Counted from the first letter of the stretch, positions 26,612 to 35,598 are shown. The stretch: DNA of 64,000 bases from CAUZIZ01 sp965219005 (GCA_965219005.1 CBDCMS010000004.1:1798001-1862000); one strand, 5' to 3'. The notes: a model not told the origin generated them from the letters alone. Made by a program: numbers and translations.

Positions 26612-27127
26612 CTAGTCTCCGCCCTCTTCCCCTGCCACGCTGTGAATGATCTGGGGCACGAATCTCTCCGAGAAACCCGCAACAAAGGACCAGAAGCCCA
26701 ACTTCGCAAAGTCCTCACCGGAGGCCGGGTAGGTTTCCACGAAGAAGCGTCGCAAGTCGTCTGTTGTAGGTATTGGACGGCCTTCAAATTCGGGAATCGC
26801 GAAGTCGGGGAAAAGGGAGCTATCAACTATTCCTGAGAGCAAGCGTAGATAGAGAACCAGAGAGAACACTCCGCCGAAAACCGGGATTACCAAGATGGAT
26901 GTCCAGGACTGATCCAGGTATTCGAGCTCTTCATCACTGACTTGCTTCAATCGCTGTTGAATGCTTACAAAGCCACCTATAATTCCGCATTCGAAACAGA
27001 ACCACGAGACAGGGAATCGATGGAAGTAGAACGATACCAAGAACAAGATGGCGGTTAGAACCAGGCTGAAGCCCGTGAATATAAGGAGTCGCCTGGAGAC
27101 TGCCAGGATTTGTCGCGATCGTCCCAT
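26612..27127 (-). CDS. membrane protein of unknown function
   Basis: 171 residues. Two hydrophobic helices (LLIFTGFSLVLTAILFLVSF and SILVIPVFGGVFSLVLYLRL) flank a cytosolic-looking segment with QQRLKQVSDEELEYLDQSW. The C-terminal part ends in GFWSFVAGFSERFVPQIIHS. An AGGGA precedes the ATG. I do not recognise the family. It is the upstream partner of the CPBP-type protein and may be its substrate, partner or anchor; that is inference from adjacency only. Confidence 0.65.
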   Translation of the reverse strand: MGRSRQILAVSRRLLIFTGFSLVLTAILFLVSFYFHRFPVSWFCFECGIIGGFVSIQQRLKQVSDEELEYLDQSWTSILVIPVFGGVFSLVLYLRLLSGIVDSSLFPDFAIPEFEGRPIPTTDDLRRFFVETYPASGEDFAKLGFWSFVAGFSERFVPQIIHSVAGEEGGD

Positions 27128-27394
27128 CGTGTTTCCCTGTAGACTTTCAAGGCAAGACGCCGTAATCCTGATACCTGTGACATATGGGTCTCAGGATCTG
27201 CACCAGGGGTCTTATCCTAACTCAATACGACCTTTGATCGAAGTTGGCTTCGTTGTTGTTAGTGAATGTGAGGCTTCATCGACCAGGAGGGTCTTGAAGG
27301 TCACTGGCCAAATGACCGTCCCTTTCGTTATTGATCTTCCCTGGACACCTGGATAGCCTGGGTTCCGACAGTTCCCTCGGCATGAGGAGGATAG

Positions 27395-28930
27395 ATGATC
27401 ACGATCGTACTGGGCGTTTTCTCTTGTCTGCTGCTCTCTTTGGTTGTGCCGCTGGCGGCGCAGGCCGCACCCCACGAGCCCCTGGATATTGGCTCGCGCC
27501 TGGAACTGTTCGTGGACGACTATCTGATCGCAGAGCTTCAGGGAGTTGAGCTCAAGCTTCACTCGCCCGTGCCCAGGGAAGTGGCCCTTTCCTTTGCCGA
27601 CGTTCCCTGGGAGGGCACGGTGTCTTTCTACCCCACGGTGATGAGGGATGGCTACCTCTATCGGGCCTACTACCGGGGCAAACCGGCCAGCACGCCTGAC
27701 AGTAGCCAGGACGAGGTCACCTGTTACGCCGAAAGCCTGGACGGGATTCACTGGACGCGACCCCGACTGGGCCTCTTCGAAATCATGGGGCCGCGAGAGA
27801 ACAACGTTGTTCTGGACAATAGCTACGCCCCCGTACCCCTGGACTGGAGTCCCTTTCTCGACACCCGCCCGGGAGTCCCTGCCCAGGAACGGTATAAGTC
27901 GATGGGAGGACATTTCTACGATGCCGATCACCTGAAGGGGCGTGTCCCCGACTCCGTCCTGGCTGGCTATAAATATCTGGGAGGCCTGTTTGGATTCAAG
28001 TCAGCAGATGGAATTCGATGGGAGGCGATCGCGCAACAGCCCCTGATTACGCCCAGCCATTTCCCCCTGGTTTGGGACAGCGGTGGCACCCATGCCTTCT
28101 GGTCTGAGACGGAAGGCCGCTACGTGTGCTACCTACGCATTCATCGCAAGAGTGAGGCTTCAGAAAGGCTAAGAACCGGAAAGGGAAGGGATACCATCCG
28201 CTGGATTGGACGGACCACCTCTCCGGATTTCCTCAACTGGTCCCAGATCGAGTCCCTGGATTTCGGCAGTGCGCCCGATGAGGAGCTCTATACGAACGCC
28301 ATCGTCCCCTACTTCCGGGCTCCCCACATCTATCTCGGGTTTGCGAAGCGGATTCTCCCGGCCCGGAAGGCCGTACAGGAGCACCCTCTCTCGGGTGTCA
28401 GCGACGGCGTGTTCATGAGCAGCCGGGACGGGGTTCGGTTCCGCCGCCCTCTCGAAGCCTTTCTGCGCCCTGGCCGTGACCGGAAAAACTGGACGGAGCG
28501 CAACAACGCCATCGCCGTCGGTGTCGTGCCTACAGCTGCCGACGAACTCTCGCTCTACTGGATCGAAAACTACCGTCATCCAAGCTGCCGCCTCAGGCGG
28601 GGTACCCTGCGGTTGGACGGCTTCGTCTCCGCGCACGCCGGCTACCAGGGTGGGGAACTGCTGACCCATCCTCTCCGCTTCAAGGGCAGTAAGCTGGTAC
28701 TCAACTACGCCACCTCGGCTGCGGGCAGCATCCGCGTGGAGTTACAAGAGGCGAATGGGACAGTTATACCTGGTTACGCCTTGGAGCAGAGCCCCGAGCT
28801 TTACGGAGACCAGATTGGCCGCGTCTTCGGCTGGCAAAAGGGCTCGGATGTTTCCAGCCTGGTAGGAAGACTGGTCCGGCTGCGTTTTGTCATGAGGGAT
28901 GCGGATCTGTATTCCCTGAGGTTCAAGTAG
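27395..28930 (+). CDS. secreted glycosidase-like beta-propeller protein (paralog E)
   Basis: 511 residues. AGGAGG sits seven bases before the ATG. The Sec leader (MITIVLGVFSCLLLSLVVPL) is followed by DIGSRLELFVDDYLIAELQG. Family signatures: VPWEGTVSFYPTVMRDGYLY, YAESLDGIHWTRPRLGLF, ENNVVLDN and SSRDGVRFRRPLEAFLRP. The C-terminal module has QGGELLTHPLRFKGSKLVLN, TSAAGSIRVELQEANG and LVRLRFVMRDADLYSLRF. It is the closest relative of paralog D in this window. An extracellular glycan-directed enzyme is inferred; substrate unknown. Confidence 0.78.
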   Translation: MITIVLGVFSCLLLSLVVPLAAQAAPHEPLDIGSRLELFVDDYLIAELQGVELKLHSPVPREVALSFADVPWEGTVSFYPTVMRDGYLYRAYYRGKPASTPDSSQDEVTCYAESLDGIHWTRPRLGLFEIMGPRENNVVLDNSYAPVPLDWSPFLDTRPGVPAQERYKSMGGHFYDADHLKGRVPDSVLAGYKYLGGLFGFKSADGIRWEAIAQQPLITPSHFPLVWDSGGTHAFWSETEGRYVCYLRIHRKSEASERLRTGKGRDTIRWIGRTTSPDFLNWSQIESLDFGSAPDEELYTNAIVPYFRAPHIYLGFAKRILPARKAVQEHPLSGVSDGVFMSSRDGVRFRRPLEAFLRPGRDRKNWTERNNAIAVGVVPTAADELSLYWIENYRHPSCRLRRGTLRLDGFVSAHAGYQGGELLTHPLRFKGSKLVLNYATSAAGSIRVELQEANGTVIPGYALEQSPELYGDQIGRVFGWQKGSDVSSLVGRLVRLRFVMRDADLYSLRFK

Positions 28931-28969
28931 GAGAAGAGTCGTCTCCGAGTGCAGCAGGAGGTCTGCGAC

Positions 28970-28994
28970 GTGGCTTTGGCCTCCAGGCCGAAGT
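28970..28994 (+). repeat. dispersed REP-like motif, copy 1
   Basis: GTGGCTTTGGCCTCCAGGCC followed by GAAGT, with an imperfect inverted partner (GGCCTGGAAGCCAC) ~45 bases downstream. The same 25-mer with one change occurs at 60142-60166, and GTGGCGGTGGTCTCCAGGCC-type variants occur at 35540 and, inverted, at 54490. All are intergenic. Confidence 0.5.
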
Positions 28995-29110
28995 AAAGAA
29001 GTGGATCGACCGACGGAGGCCTGGAAGCCACCGGCACGACTTAAGCCAGCCGTGTAGTCGAATTCAGCCTGACATGTTTCGAACCTCTCAGCTTGAGCCG
29101 AGAGTCGGAC

Positions 29111-32100
29111 TCAGTTGACTCGCATCACCAGCGTGACCCGGGTACCTGGTTGTACTTGGGTCCCTGGAGAGGGCGACTGCCGGTAGACACTTTCACCCTT
29201 GTTGCTGAGGACAGGAACCAAACCCATCTCCTTGAGGGTTGCAACCGCTCTCCCTGCGCTCATTCCCCTGACGTCCGGGACCTGGATGAGTCTGGTCCGC
29301 TCCTGCGCCGCCACAACCAGATCTATTGAGGAGCCGCTCTGGACCTGGGATCCAGGTGAAGGGTGCTGGGCAATGACCGTTCCCGGCCGATGCTGGGCCG
29401 TGTGCTTCTCGGTGACCCGTCCTACACCAAGCCTGCCTTTGCTCCTCTCCTGGATGGCTTCCGCCGCCTGCTCGAGGTGCATGCCACGTACGTCGGGGAC
29501 CACCGCAATCTCCTGCTGTTCACGCCTTCCTTCGGACGCCCTTGCGACGACAATATTAACCTGTGTTCCGCGCCGCACCTGGGCACCCGCCGGAGGGTCC
29601 TGTCTGATGATCTGGCCGACCCCGGTTCTACTTTCTACGTAGTTGACATTCCCCAGACGGACCTCTGCAAAGATGTTCCTGAGGCCACTGTAGTGCTCAC
29701 GCGCTGCCTGCTCTGTCATTCCGATAAGGGAGGGTACGTTCACCAGGGCTGCCGCTTTGGAAACGACAAGTTCCACTGGACAACCGGGCGGGAGCACCCA
29801 ATTGTCGTTGGGCTTTTGGCTGATAACCGTCCCTGGGGGCACCTGCGCCTGTTCCCGTTCCTGGACTCTGCCCACAACCAGGCCGAGCTGTTGAAGCTGG
29901 TCTTGTGCCGAGCGCAGGTCCAGGCCCTTGAGTCTGGGAACATTAACCGGATTTCGTCCTACGTCAGCGACGACCAGGTCGACCGACTGCCCGGCCAGAA
30001 GCTTGGTATTGCGCTCGGGGATCTGACCCAGCACCTTTCCAGGCGTCTCGCAGCTGACTTGGAGACGAAGCTGTCCGACTACCAACTTCTTCTTGCCGAT
30101 CTCCTTGATCGCCTTGTTCTGATCCTTCCCGATGAGCTTCGGTACCTTCACCCACTCTTTCCTGGGGACGGCGACCTCGAGATCGATCCTGCTTCCCACA
30201 TTCATTTTCTTGCCGCCGCCTGGTTTTTGATCGATGACGGTTCCCGGAGTTTTTCTGCTCTCCTTCTCGCTCATTCTTCCGACCGTAAAACCTGCGGCTT
30301 CGATGGCCCGTCTGGCCGCCTCCAGAGACATCCCCTCAACCTTGGGCGCCCGGACACGTTCAACAGGCGGGGGAACTCGTTCAGCTCCACCGGAGACCAC
30401 CAGATCGACGCTGCTTCGGGGCTTCACCCGAAGTCCAGGCCGGGGTTGATGCTCCAATACGGATCCCTTCGGCTTGGAACTGGGCCGAGTCTGTACTTGC
30501 CCGACCTGGAGCTGGCTGCGTGCAACGGTGGCGCGAGCTCTCTCCAGCTGCATACCCACCAGGTTTGGAACCGCTAGTTCCGGCTCCGTTCTTTTCAACG
30601 GTCGCTTCGTTCTTTTCAGGATCTGGTAGCTCTTGTCATATTGAGCTGCCAGGTTAGAGTCTTCATCCTTCAACAGGGTGCTGAGACGGGCATAAGGTAT
30701 TGCATACTGAGCGCGAGCAGCCACGGCGCGTTTGTAATTCCCGATCGCTTTCTGAGTATCTCGCTGCTGCTCATAAAGGCTGCCCAGAGCAGCGTAGGCT
30801 GGAGCCATGTCGGGATGGGCTTGAATCACTTGTCGGTAGTTCTCGTGCGCGTGGGCAATGACTCGTTTAGCCACTGCAGGGTTCCCGCTGTCCTCGGCAA
30901 GTTTTCCCAGAGTCTGGTAGGCCTGGCCAAGTCTCACGCCTGCATACGCATAGTTGGGTTTGGTGGATTTGGCGGTACGGAAGGTCTTCAGAGCGGTTTC
31001 CAGGTGCCTTTCAGCTACACTCGCTTTTCCTTCCTGCAGTGCCATCTGCCCGAGTATGAGTTGGACGTCGCCTTGATTGGCTAATAGGACGCTTTTCTGA
31101 TCCGCCCCGCCTTGCCCTTGATCCGATAGCTCGGTCGATCTGGCAAAGGCCTTGCCCGCCTTCTCCAACAGGGAGCGAGCCGTCTCGGTGTTTCCTTGGG
31201 AGCGCTCCAGTTTGGCCTGAGCGAGGTAGGTCCCTCCCAGCTCGTTCAAACCTCTGGTCCGCTCGGGATCCTGCTGCACGGCCTGCTCCAGAATCTGCCT
31301 GGCTTCTTCAAGTTGTCCCGTCAGTCGAAACGCACGACCCAGCCTGGCCTTGAACCAGCTTTTCTCCCCACGGACCTTGTCCAGTTTCTTCGCGCTTTCG
31401 TAAGCGGCCAGTCCCCAAGCGCCTTCTCCCCAGTCACAGTAGACATCGCCGAGTCGTTCGTAGCTCTCGGGACGACCTTCCCAGACGGCGCCGAAGCGCG
31501 CTTCCGTAAAGATCTTACCGGCTTCATCCGGGGACGAGATCCAGGGTATCGAGGTGGCCCCTGCATAAGACGGCCGGCTCGCGACCGCGACGTCGCTGGT
31601 CCAGCCGAGAACGGAGCGAACGGATTTTGAGTCCATGGGGGCGGACTCCATCGGCATCGACTCGCTGGTCCAGCTGATTTTTTCCAGTTTGCCTACATCC
31701 ATGTCTGCCCCAACCTGGATTGCCACCCGGAAGGGCTTCTCCGAGGCATCCCCGCAACCGCGTTCGCGAGCACAGCTCTTGCACGTGAGTAACGCTTCAG
31801 CGACGTAACGACCATCAGGCACATCCGTGGCGTCGATCTCGATCCCCATTTCGACGGTGGTTCTTTGGCCTGGATCGAGATCGATTCGCAGACTTCCCAG
31901 GAGCCTCACCCAGGAGAGGCTGGTGGATCGATCCATCTCGAAAATGTGAGGTTTCAGACAGTGGTTGGTGAGGCCAATCTTTCGAGTAACTCGAGTTTTT
32001 TCTCCGGAAGAGATGTTCACCACCTGGGACCGCACAGACGGAGAGGATCTGGACCGTCGTCCAGCCGATGCAGCTCGTTCCTCCTCGGTAGCACCCCTGC

Positions 32101-32665
32101 GGCCGCGGCGCCTGGGTCTCTCTGCAGCGACGCCAACGGTCCCGTCCAGTACCAGCAGGCTGGAACGGCCCTCGTCCGAGACCTCGACCTGAAACTCAGT
32201 CCCAAGCGCTCCCAACATGACCCTTTGCAATCTCACCCCGAGTGAGCCCTTGAGCTGCGCGAACAGTCGGCCGAGCGAGAGAAAGACGGAGCTTTCTCCC
32301 TCGATCTGCATCAGCGAATTGGCATCGATCGTTAGCTCCTTGGTTTCCTCGTCATCGGTCAGGAAGAAGATCACCACTTGAGTGCCGTCGCCGGTTTTGA
32401 TCTGGTCACCCGAAAAGAGGGCCAGCCCAGCCTCGCCTTTCAGGGTTTCTCCGCCCTGGGAGCGTATTACCTGTGCTTCAGCTTCCCCTTGAGCGGGCTC
32501 CACGATGGATTTGATGCGGGCAACGAAGTCGCCTGATGATTGCAGACCCCAGACCGGGATAGTCGAGGCCAGGACTATGAGTATAGCCAACACCCCGGTC
32601 GAGGGCCTTGTAGGCGCTTCATCGTGCCCTCTCCCAAAAGGGATAAGAGGCAACAGTAATTGCAT
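29111..32665 (-). CDS. secreted FecR-domain / TPR / seven-PASTA protein
   Basis: 1184 residues from the ATG at 32663-32665, which has AAAGGAG six bases upstream. A hydrophobic segment (VLAILIVLASTIPVW, residues ~27-42) is a leader or anchor. A FecR domain follows at ~50-140 (GGETLKGEAGLALFSGDQIK, TIDANSLMQIEGESS). TPR repeats occupy ~395-690 (YAALGSLYEQQRDTQKAIGN is typical). Seven PASTA units run from ~695 to the end, opening VPNLVGM, APKVEGM, VPKLIGK, VPRLKGL, VPSLIGM, VPDVRGM and VPDVRGM. PASTA domains bind peptidoglycan or muropeptides and usually sit on PknB-type kinases; here there is no kinase. The gene is 17 bases downstream of the CHASE2 gene in one operon. A periplasmic sensor or scaffold at the cell wall is inferred. 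Confidence 0.85.
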   Translation of the reverse strand: MQLLLPLIPFGRGHDEAPTRPSTGVLAILIVLASTIPVWGLQSSGDFVARIKSIVEPAQGEAEAQVIRSQGGETLKGEAGLALFSGDQIKTGDGTQVVIFFLTDDEETKELTIDANSLMQIEGESSVFLSLGRLFAQLKGSLGVRLQRVMLGALGTEFQVEVSDEGRSSLLVLDGTVGVAAERPRRRGRRGATEEERAASAGRRSRSSPSVRSQVVNISSGEKTRVTRKIGLTNHCLKPHIFEMDRSTSLSWVRLLGSLRIDLDPGQRTTVEMGIEIDATDVPDGRYVAEALLTCKSCARERGCGDASEKPFRVAIQVGADMDVGKLEKISWTSESMPMESAPMDSKSVRSVLGWTSDVAVASRPSYAGATSIPWISSPDEAGKIFTEARFGAVWEGRPESYERLGDVYCDWGEGAWGLAAYESAKKLDKVRGEKSWFKARLGRAFRLTGQLEEARQILEQAVQQDPERTRGLNELGGTYLAQAKLERSQGNTETARSLLEKAGKAFARSTELSDQGQGGADQKSVLLANQGDVQLILGQMALQEGKASVAERHLETALKTFRTAKSTKPNYAYAGVRLGQAYQTLGKLAEDSGNPAVAKRVIAHAHENYRQVIQAHPDMAPAYAALGSLYEQQRDTQKAIGNYKRAVAARAQYAIPYARLSTLLKDEDSNLAAQYDKSYQILKRTKRPLKRTEPELAVPNLVGMQLERARATVARSQLQVGQVQTRPSSKPKGSVLEHQPRPGLRVKPRSSVDLVVSGGAERVPPPVERVRAPKVEGMSLEAARRAIEAAGFTVGRMSEKESRKTPGTVIDQKPGGGKKMNVGSRIDLEVAVPRKEWVKVPKLIGKDQNKAIKEIGKKKLVVGQLRLQVSCETPGKVLGQIPERNTKLLAGQSVDLVVADVGRNPVNVPRLKGLDLRSAQDQLQQLGLVVGRVQEREQAQVPPGTVISQKPNDNWVLPPGCPVELVVSKAAALVNVPSLIGMTEQAAREHYSGLRNIFAEVRLGNVNYVESRTGVGQIIRQDPPAGAQVRRGTQVNIVVARASEGRREQQEIAVVPDVRGMHLEQAAEAIQERSKGRLGVGRVTEKHTAQHRPGTVIAQHPSPGSQVQSGSSIDLVVAAQERTRLIQVPDVRGMSAGRAVATLKEMGLVPVLSNKGESVYRQSPSPGTQVQPGTRVTLVMRVN

Positions 32666-32682
32666 CCGGCGCTCCTTTAGCT

Positions 32683-34098
32683 TTACGAACCAACCTCCGG
32701 GGCGGGGCTTTCCACTGCCAGGTTGGTCTGAGACGATTCCTGATTCGAAGACCGTCCTTGCAATACGCCGACAATCCAGTAGGTCAGGAACAAAGCAGAG
32801 ATGTGGTAGTTGAAAGCGAGAATGACTCTCTGCAGCTGATAGGTCGCAGATATGAAAACGAAGTAGATCAGCAAGACCAAGATCAGGTTGAGCGGTATCG
32901 GTGTCTCCTTGATGAAAGGAGGTACAAATGGGACACTGCCGACGATGCGCTCCAGGGAGACTCGCCTCCCGGCCCAACCGCCTGGCCAGAGCCGAAGCGA
33001 GGCCCCGAGCAGACCCATCACGAGAATCACCAGGAATTGTGGCAGCAACCCCAAAGAAGTGATGTGGATCCCTTGCAGAAGGTTGGAGACCGCGCTCGCC
33101 TGGATTTCTACACCTCGTAGGGTTATGTCTTCACCCACCGAATGGTCGTCGCTCTTCTCGGGGCCGATCAGGACGATCTTGTCTCGGAAGCTCTCCATGA
33201 ACTCCTGGTCGCTTCGCTTTTCGTAAACCCTATCATAAGGATAAGGATTCAGTTCATTTCCGTCGGCCAGTTCCACAATACACTGGAGATCCTCGTCGAT
33301 CGGGATCTCGATCGGCTCATCCCCATCTGAAACACGAACACGAAGCTTGCCAGAGCTGAAAACGGTCTCGGTCTTCCGCCCTCGGGTACGCGCATGGAGA
33401 AAGGTCTGTAGGACCAGGGACGGGATCAGATCCAACCTTTGAATCCTGTTTTCGGGATCAGTCGGGTAGCGCACCGCCAGCTGCAGCTTCCCCAGCGCCG
33501 CGTCCGCTTTACCGGGCACCCTCCAGACATCGATCAGGCCCCAGTTATTTCTCTCTAGACCGGTCTCCAGAATCGATGATCCGGAGACAGTTGGCTTGTC
33601 AGCGAGCTCCGGATCGAAAAGCGCTCCGACAACAACGGTTGTAGGGGGAACCCTCTCCTGGGCGAGCTTGATTGCCTGGACGAATCCGGGGTCGTGCTCC
33701 GAGGACAACTGCTTGAAGTGAAAGTCGAAAGCGATCACCCTTGCCTGGACCGCCGCCAGGGCATTCACCAGCTCGGCATGCTTGCCGCGGAGACTGACAG
33801 AAAGTTCGCCTGCTCGGGGATCTTCCTCAGTCTCAGGGACCACGATGATCTCGATCTCGGGGCTGAACGGTTCCTTTTCGAAAGGCGTTATGTAGTTCAG
33901 GAACTCGGCCTCCAACAGGGAATCGAGACCCAGACGCCCGAACAGTCCGGTATAGGACGCCAGGAAAACTCCGAAACTCACAGGCAGAACGATCGCGAAG
34001 CTGAGAAGCTTCCGGTAAGGTGTCGTGCCCGCGTGAGATTCCACTTCGGTTGCGCCTTTCCTTCTAGGATTGAGGGCCTCTGGATCTGAGTTCAGCAT
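32683..34098 (-). CDS. CHASE2-domain membrane sensor protein
   Basis: 471 residues. One N-terminal helix (LLSFAIVLPVSFGVFLASYT) is followed by a ~320-residue CHASE2 extracytoplasmic domain with ARVIAFDFHFKQLSSEHDPG, VVVGALFDPE, FRDKIVLIGPEKSDDHSV and RGVEIQASAVSNLLQGIHIT. Three C-terminal helices follow (QFLVILVMGLLGASLRLW, LILVLLIYFVFISATYQL, ISALFLTYWIVGVLQ). No kinase, cyclase or GGDEF output domain follows; the protein ends with a ~25-residue tail. CHASE2 proteins pair with FecR-type proteins in many Acidobacteria and Cyanobacteria. Together with the downstream FecR/TPR/PASTA protein it probably forms a membrane-bound sensing complex. Confidence 0.85.
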   Translation of the reverse strand: MLNSDPEALNPRRKGATEVESHAGTTPYRKLLSFAIVLPVSFGVFLASYTGLFGRLGLDSLLEAEFLNYITPFEKEPFSPEIEIIVVPETEEDPRAGELSVSLRGKHAELVNALAAVQARVIAFDFHFKQLSSEHDPGFVQAIKLAQERVPPTTVVVGALFDPELADKPTVSGSSILETGLERNNWGLIDVWRVPGKADAALGKLQLAVRYPTDPENRIQRLDLIPSLVLQTFLHARTRGRKTETVFSSGKLRVRVSDGDEPIEIPIDEDLQCIVELADGNELNPYPYDRVYEKRSDQEFMESFRDKIVLIGPEKSDDHSVGEDITLRGVEIQASAVSNLLQGIHITSLGLLPQFLVILVMGLLGASLRLWPGGWAGRRVSLERIVGSVPFVPPFIKETPIPLNLILVLLIYFVFISATYQLQRVILAFNYHISALFLTYWIVGVLQGRSSNQESSQTNLAVESPAPEVGS

Positions 34099-34340
34099 CG
34101 CCCTCTGGGCTTCAGAACTTGGTCGAAAGCGATCGCTTCGGTCGATGATCGAAAGAGGGCTGAATTACCAGACTTCGAGCCTGTCTCACGGGCTGACTCG
34201 GTCTTTTCTGAGAGATGGCCTGATTCTAGAGCCCCAAGCCTGACTACTGCAGGTCAGGGTAGCCGTGAGAGAGCTTCAAAGTCAAGACGGACAACTAGCT
34301 AGCGCTATTCGAAAGGCAACTTTGGTCGGCGATTGGGGAA

Positions 34341-34452
34341 GATTCTGCTGTTGTCCAGCTCTCTCCTCGAAACGTGGGGGCATAGTGCTAACGAGTCAAG
34401 TCGTTCGCGGCTCTGTTGATTGCAGCTGTTTCCGGTACTGATCACTGATCAC
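34341..34452 (+). repeat. dispersed ~110-bp intergenic repeat, copy 1
   Basis: GATTCTGCTGTTGTCCAGCT through GTTTCCGGTACTGATCACTG recurs at 50086-50196 with only a handful of differences. Both copies sit on the plus strand in intergenic DNA. There is no coding pattern. The sequence between 34099 and 34340 shows nothing else recognisable. Confidence 0.8.
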
Positions 34453-34508
34453 TATTCACGTTTCAGCTTAGCAGCGCCACCGGCTGCAGACGGCCGGATC
34501 ATTCATCA

Positions 34509-35510
34509 ATCTGGTTATGCACTTAACTCCGGAAAAAGTCACCACCACCTAGTAAAAAAGGTGAGAGACAGGAGGTGAGTGGATGTACGAAAAGATGAAT
34601 TTGTTGGAGTTTCAAGAGCGTTTTGCCACAGAAGAAGCTTGTCTGAGTTACCTGATGCAGAAACGCTGGCCGGAAGGATTTGTCTGTCCCCGTTGTGGGG
34701 GTCAAGGAGGCTACTGGTTGCAGCACCGGCGATTGATGGAGTGTCGCCAATGCCGGTATCAGGCTTCTTCCACCGCCGGGACGATTTTCCACAAGACGCG
34801 GGTGCCCCTGAGATATTGGTTTTGGACCATCTTCTTGATGAGCCGTTGCAAAGCGGGCTACTCGATGAAGGGACTGCAGAAGCTGCTGGGAATCGGAAGC
34901 TATCGGACGGTCTGGATGATGGGACATAAGATCCGACAAGCCATGGCCAAACGTAATGACTGCTACCAGTTAAGTCACCTGGTGGAGCTGGATGACTCTT
35001 TCTTTGGAGGCCGACGACGAGGGAGAAATCGTCGGGGTCGCAAGCGAGGACGAGGGACCGAAGGCAAGGCCAAAGTTCTGGCCGCGGTGGAGATAACGAA
35101 AGCCGGGGGGCCGAGGTTTCTAAGTCTGGATGTGGTCGATGACATAACCAGCGACAATGTGAAGCGGGTCGCCTGGGCGAGGATCGACCCCGGAGCTCAG
35201 ATCCGAAGCGACGCCTATCACGCGTTTGTCGGTTTAGCTCAAGCCGGCTACCAGCATGAACGCGTCCGGCTCGAGTGGGTGGGGATGGGTTTTGAACAGT
35301 TCCCATGGGTTCACACCCTCATTTCCAACTGCAAGACTCAGCTCCAAGGGACTCAGAAAGCGGTCAGCCTCAAGCACCTTCAACGTTACCTGGCTGAGTT
35401 TTGTTACCGTTTCAATCGTCGTTTCTGGGAATCCGAGCTCTTCGACCGTCTCCTGACAGCCTGTTCGCTCTATCCCACCGTCACCTATCCGGAGTTAAGT
35501 GCATAACCAG
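34509..35510 (+). mobile_element. IS1595-family insertion sequence, intact
   Basis: CTGGTTATGCACTTAACTCC (34511) is matched by a perfect inverted copy ending at 35510, giving 22-bp terminal repeats with GG/CC. Flanking 8-bp direct repeats ATTCATCA occur at 34501-34508 and 35511-35518, the target duplication length expected for IS1595. A single transposase gene fills the element. All parts look intact, so the insertion is recent. Confidence 0.85.
34583..35506 (+). CDS. IS1595-family transposase
   Basis: 307 residues. AGGAGGTGAG precedes the ATG. An N-terminal zinc ribbon (CPRCGG ... CRQCRYQ) is followed by an ISXO2-type DDE/N domain: VELDDSFFGGRRRGRN with the first Asp, RSDAYHAFVGLAQ with the second, and ISNCKTQLQGTQ at the Asn position, then FCYRFNRRFW near the end. 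The stop codon lies inside the right terminal repeat. It catalyses cut-and-paste movement of the element. Confidence 0.92.
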   Translation: MYEKMNLLEFQERFATEEACLSYLMQKRWPEGFVCPRCGGQGGYWLQHRRLMECRQCRYQASSTAGTIFHKTRVPLRYWFWTIFLMSRCKAGYSMKGLQKLLGIGSYRTVWMMGHKIRQAMAKRNDCYQLSHLVELDDSFFGGRRRGRNRRGRKRGRGTEGKAKVLAAVEITKAGGPRFLSLDVVDDITSDNVKRVAWARIDPGAQIRSDAYHAFVGLAQAGYQHERVRLEWVGMGFEQFPWVHTLISNCKTQLQGTQKAVSLKHLQRYLAEFCYRFNRRFWESELFDRLLTACSLYPTVTYPELSA

Positions 35511-35539
35511 ATTCATCAAAGAAACTTCGGTTCGATGGC

Positions 35540-35563
35540 GTGGCGGTGGTCTCCAGGCCGCCG
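35540..35563 (+). repeat. dispersed REP-like motif, copy 2
   Basis: GTGGCGGTGGTCTCCAGGCC followed by GCCG, 30 bases downstream of the IS1595 element. It is nearly the inverse of the copy at 54490-54514 and related to the copies at 28970 and 60142. Confidence 0.45.
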
Positions 35564-35598
35564 TGTATCGAGCCACAGGCTCGAGAGAAGAAGAATAG

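Noticed and set aside
29363..30577. 404-codon plus-strand frame opposite the PASTA region
   Set aside because: It is produced by the regular codon pattern of the PASTA repeats on the other strand; no start signal or protein features.
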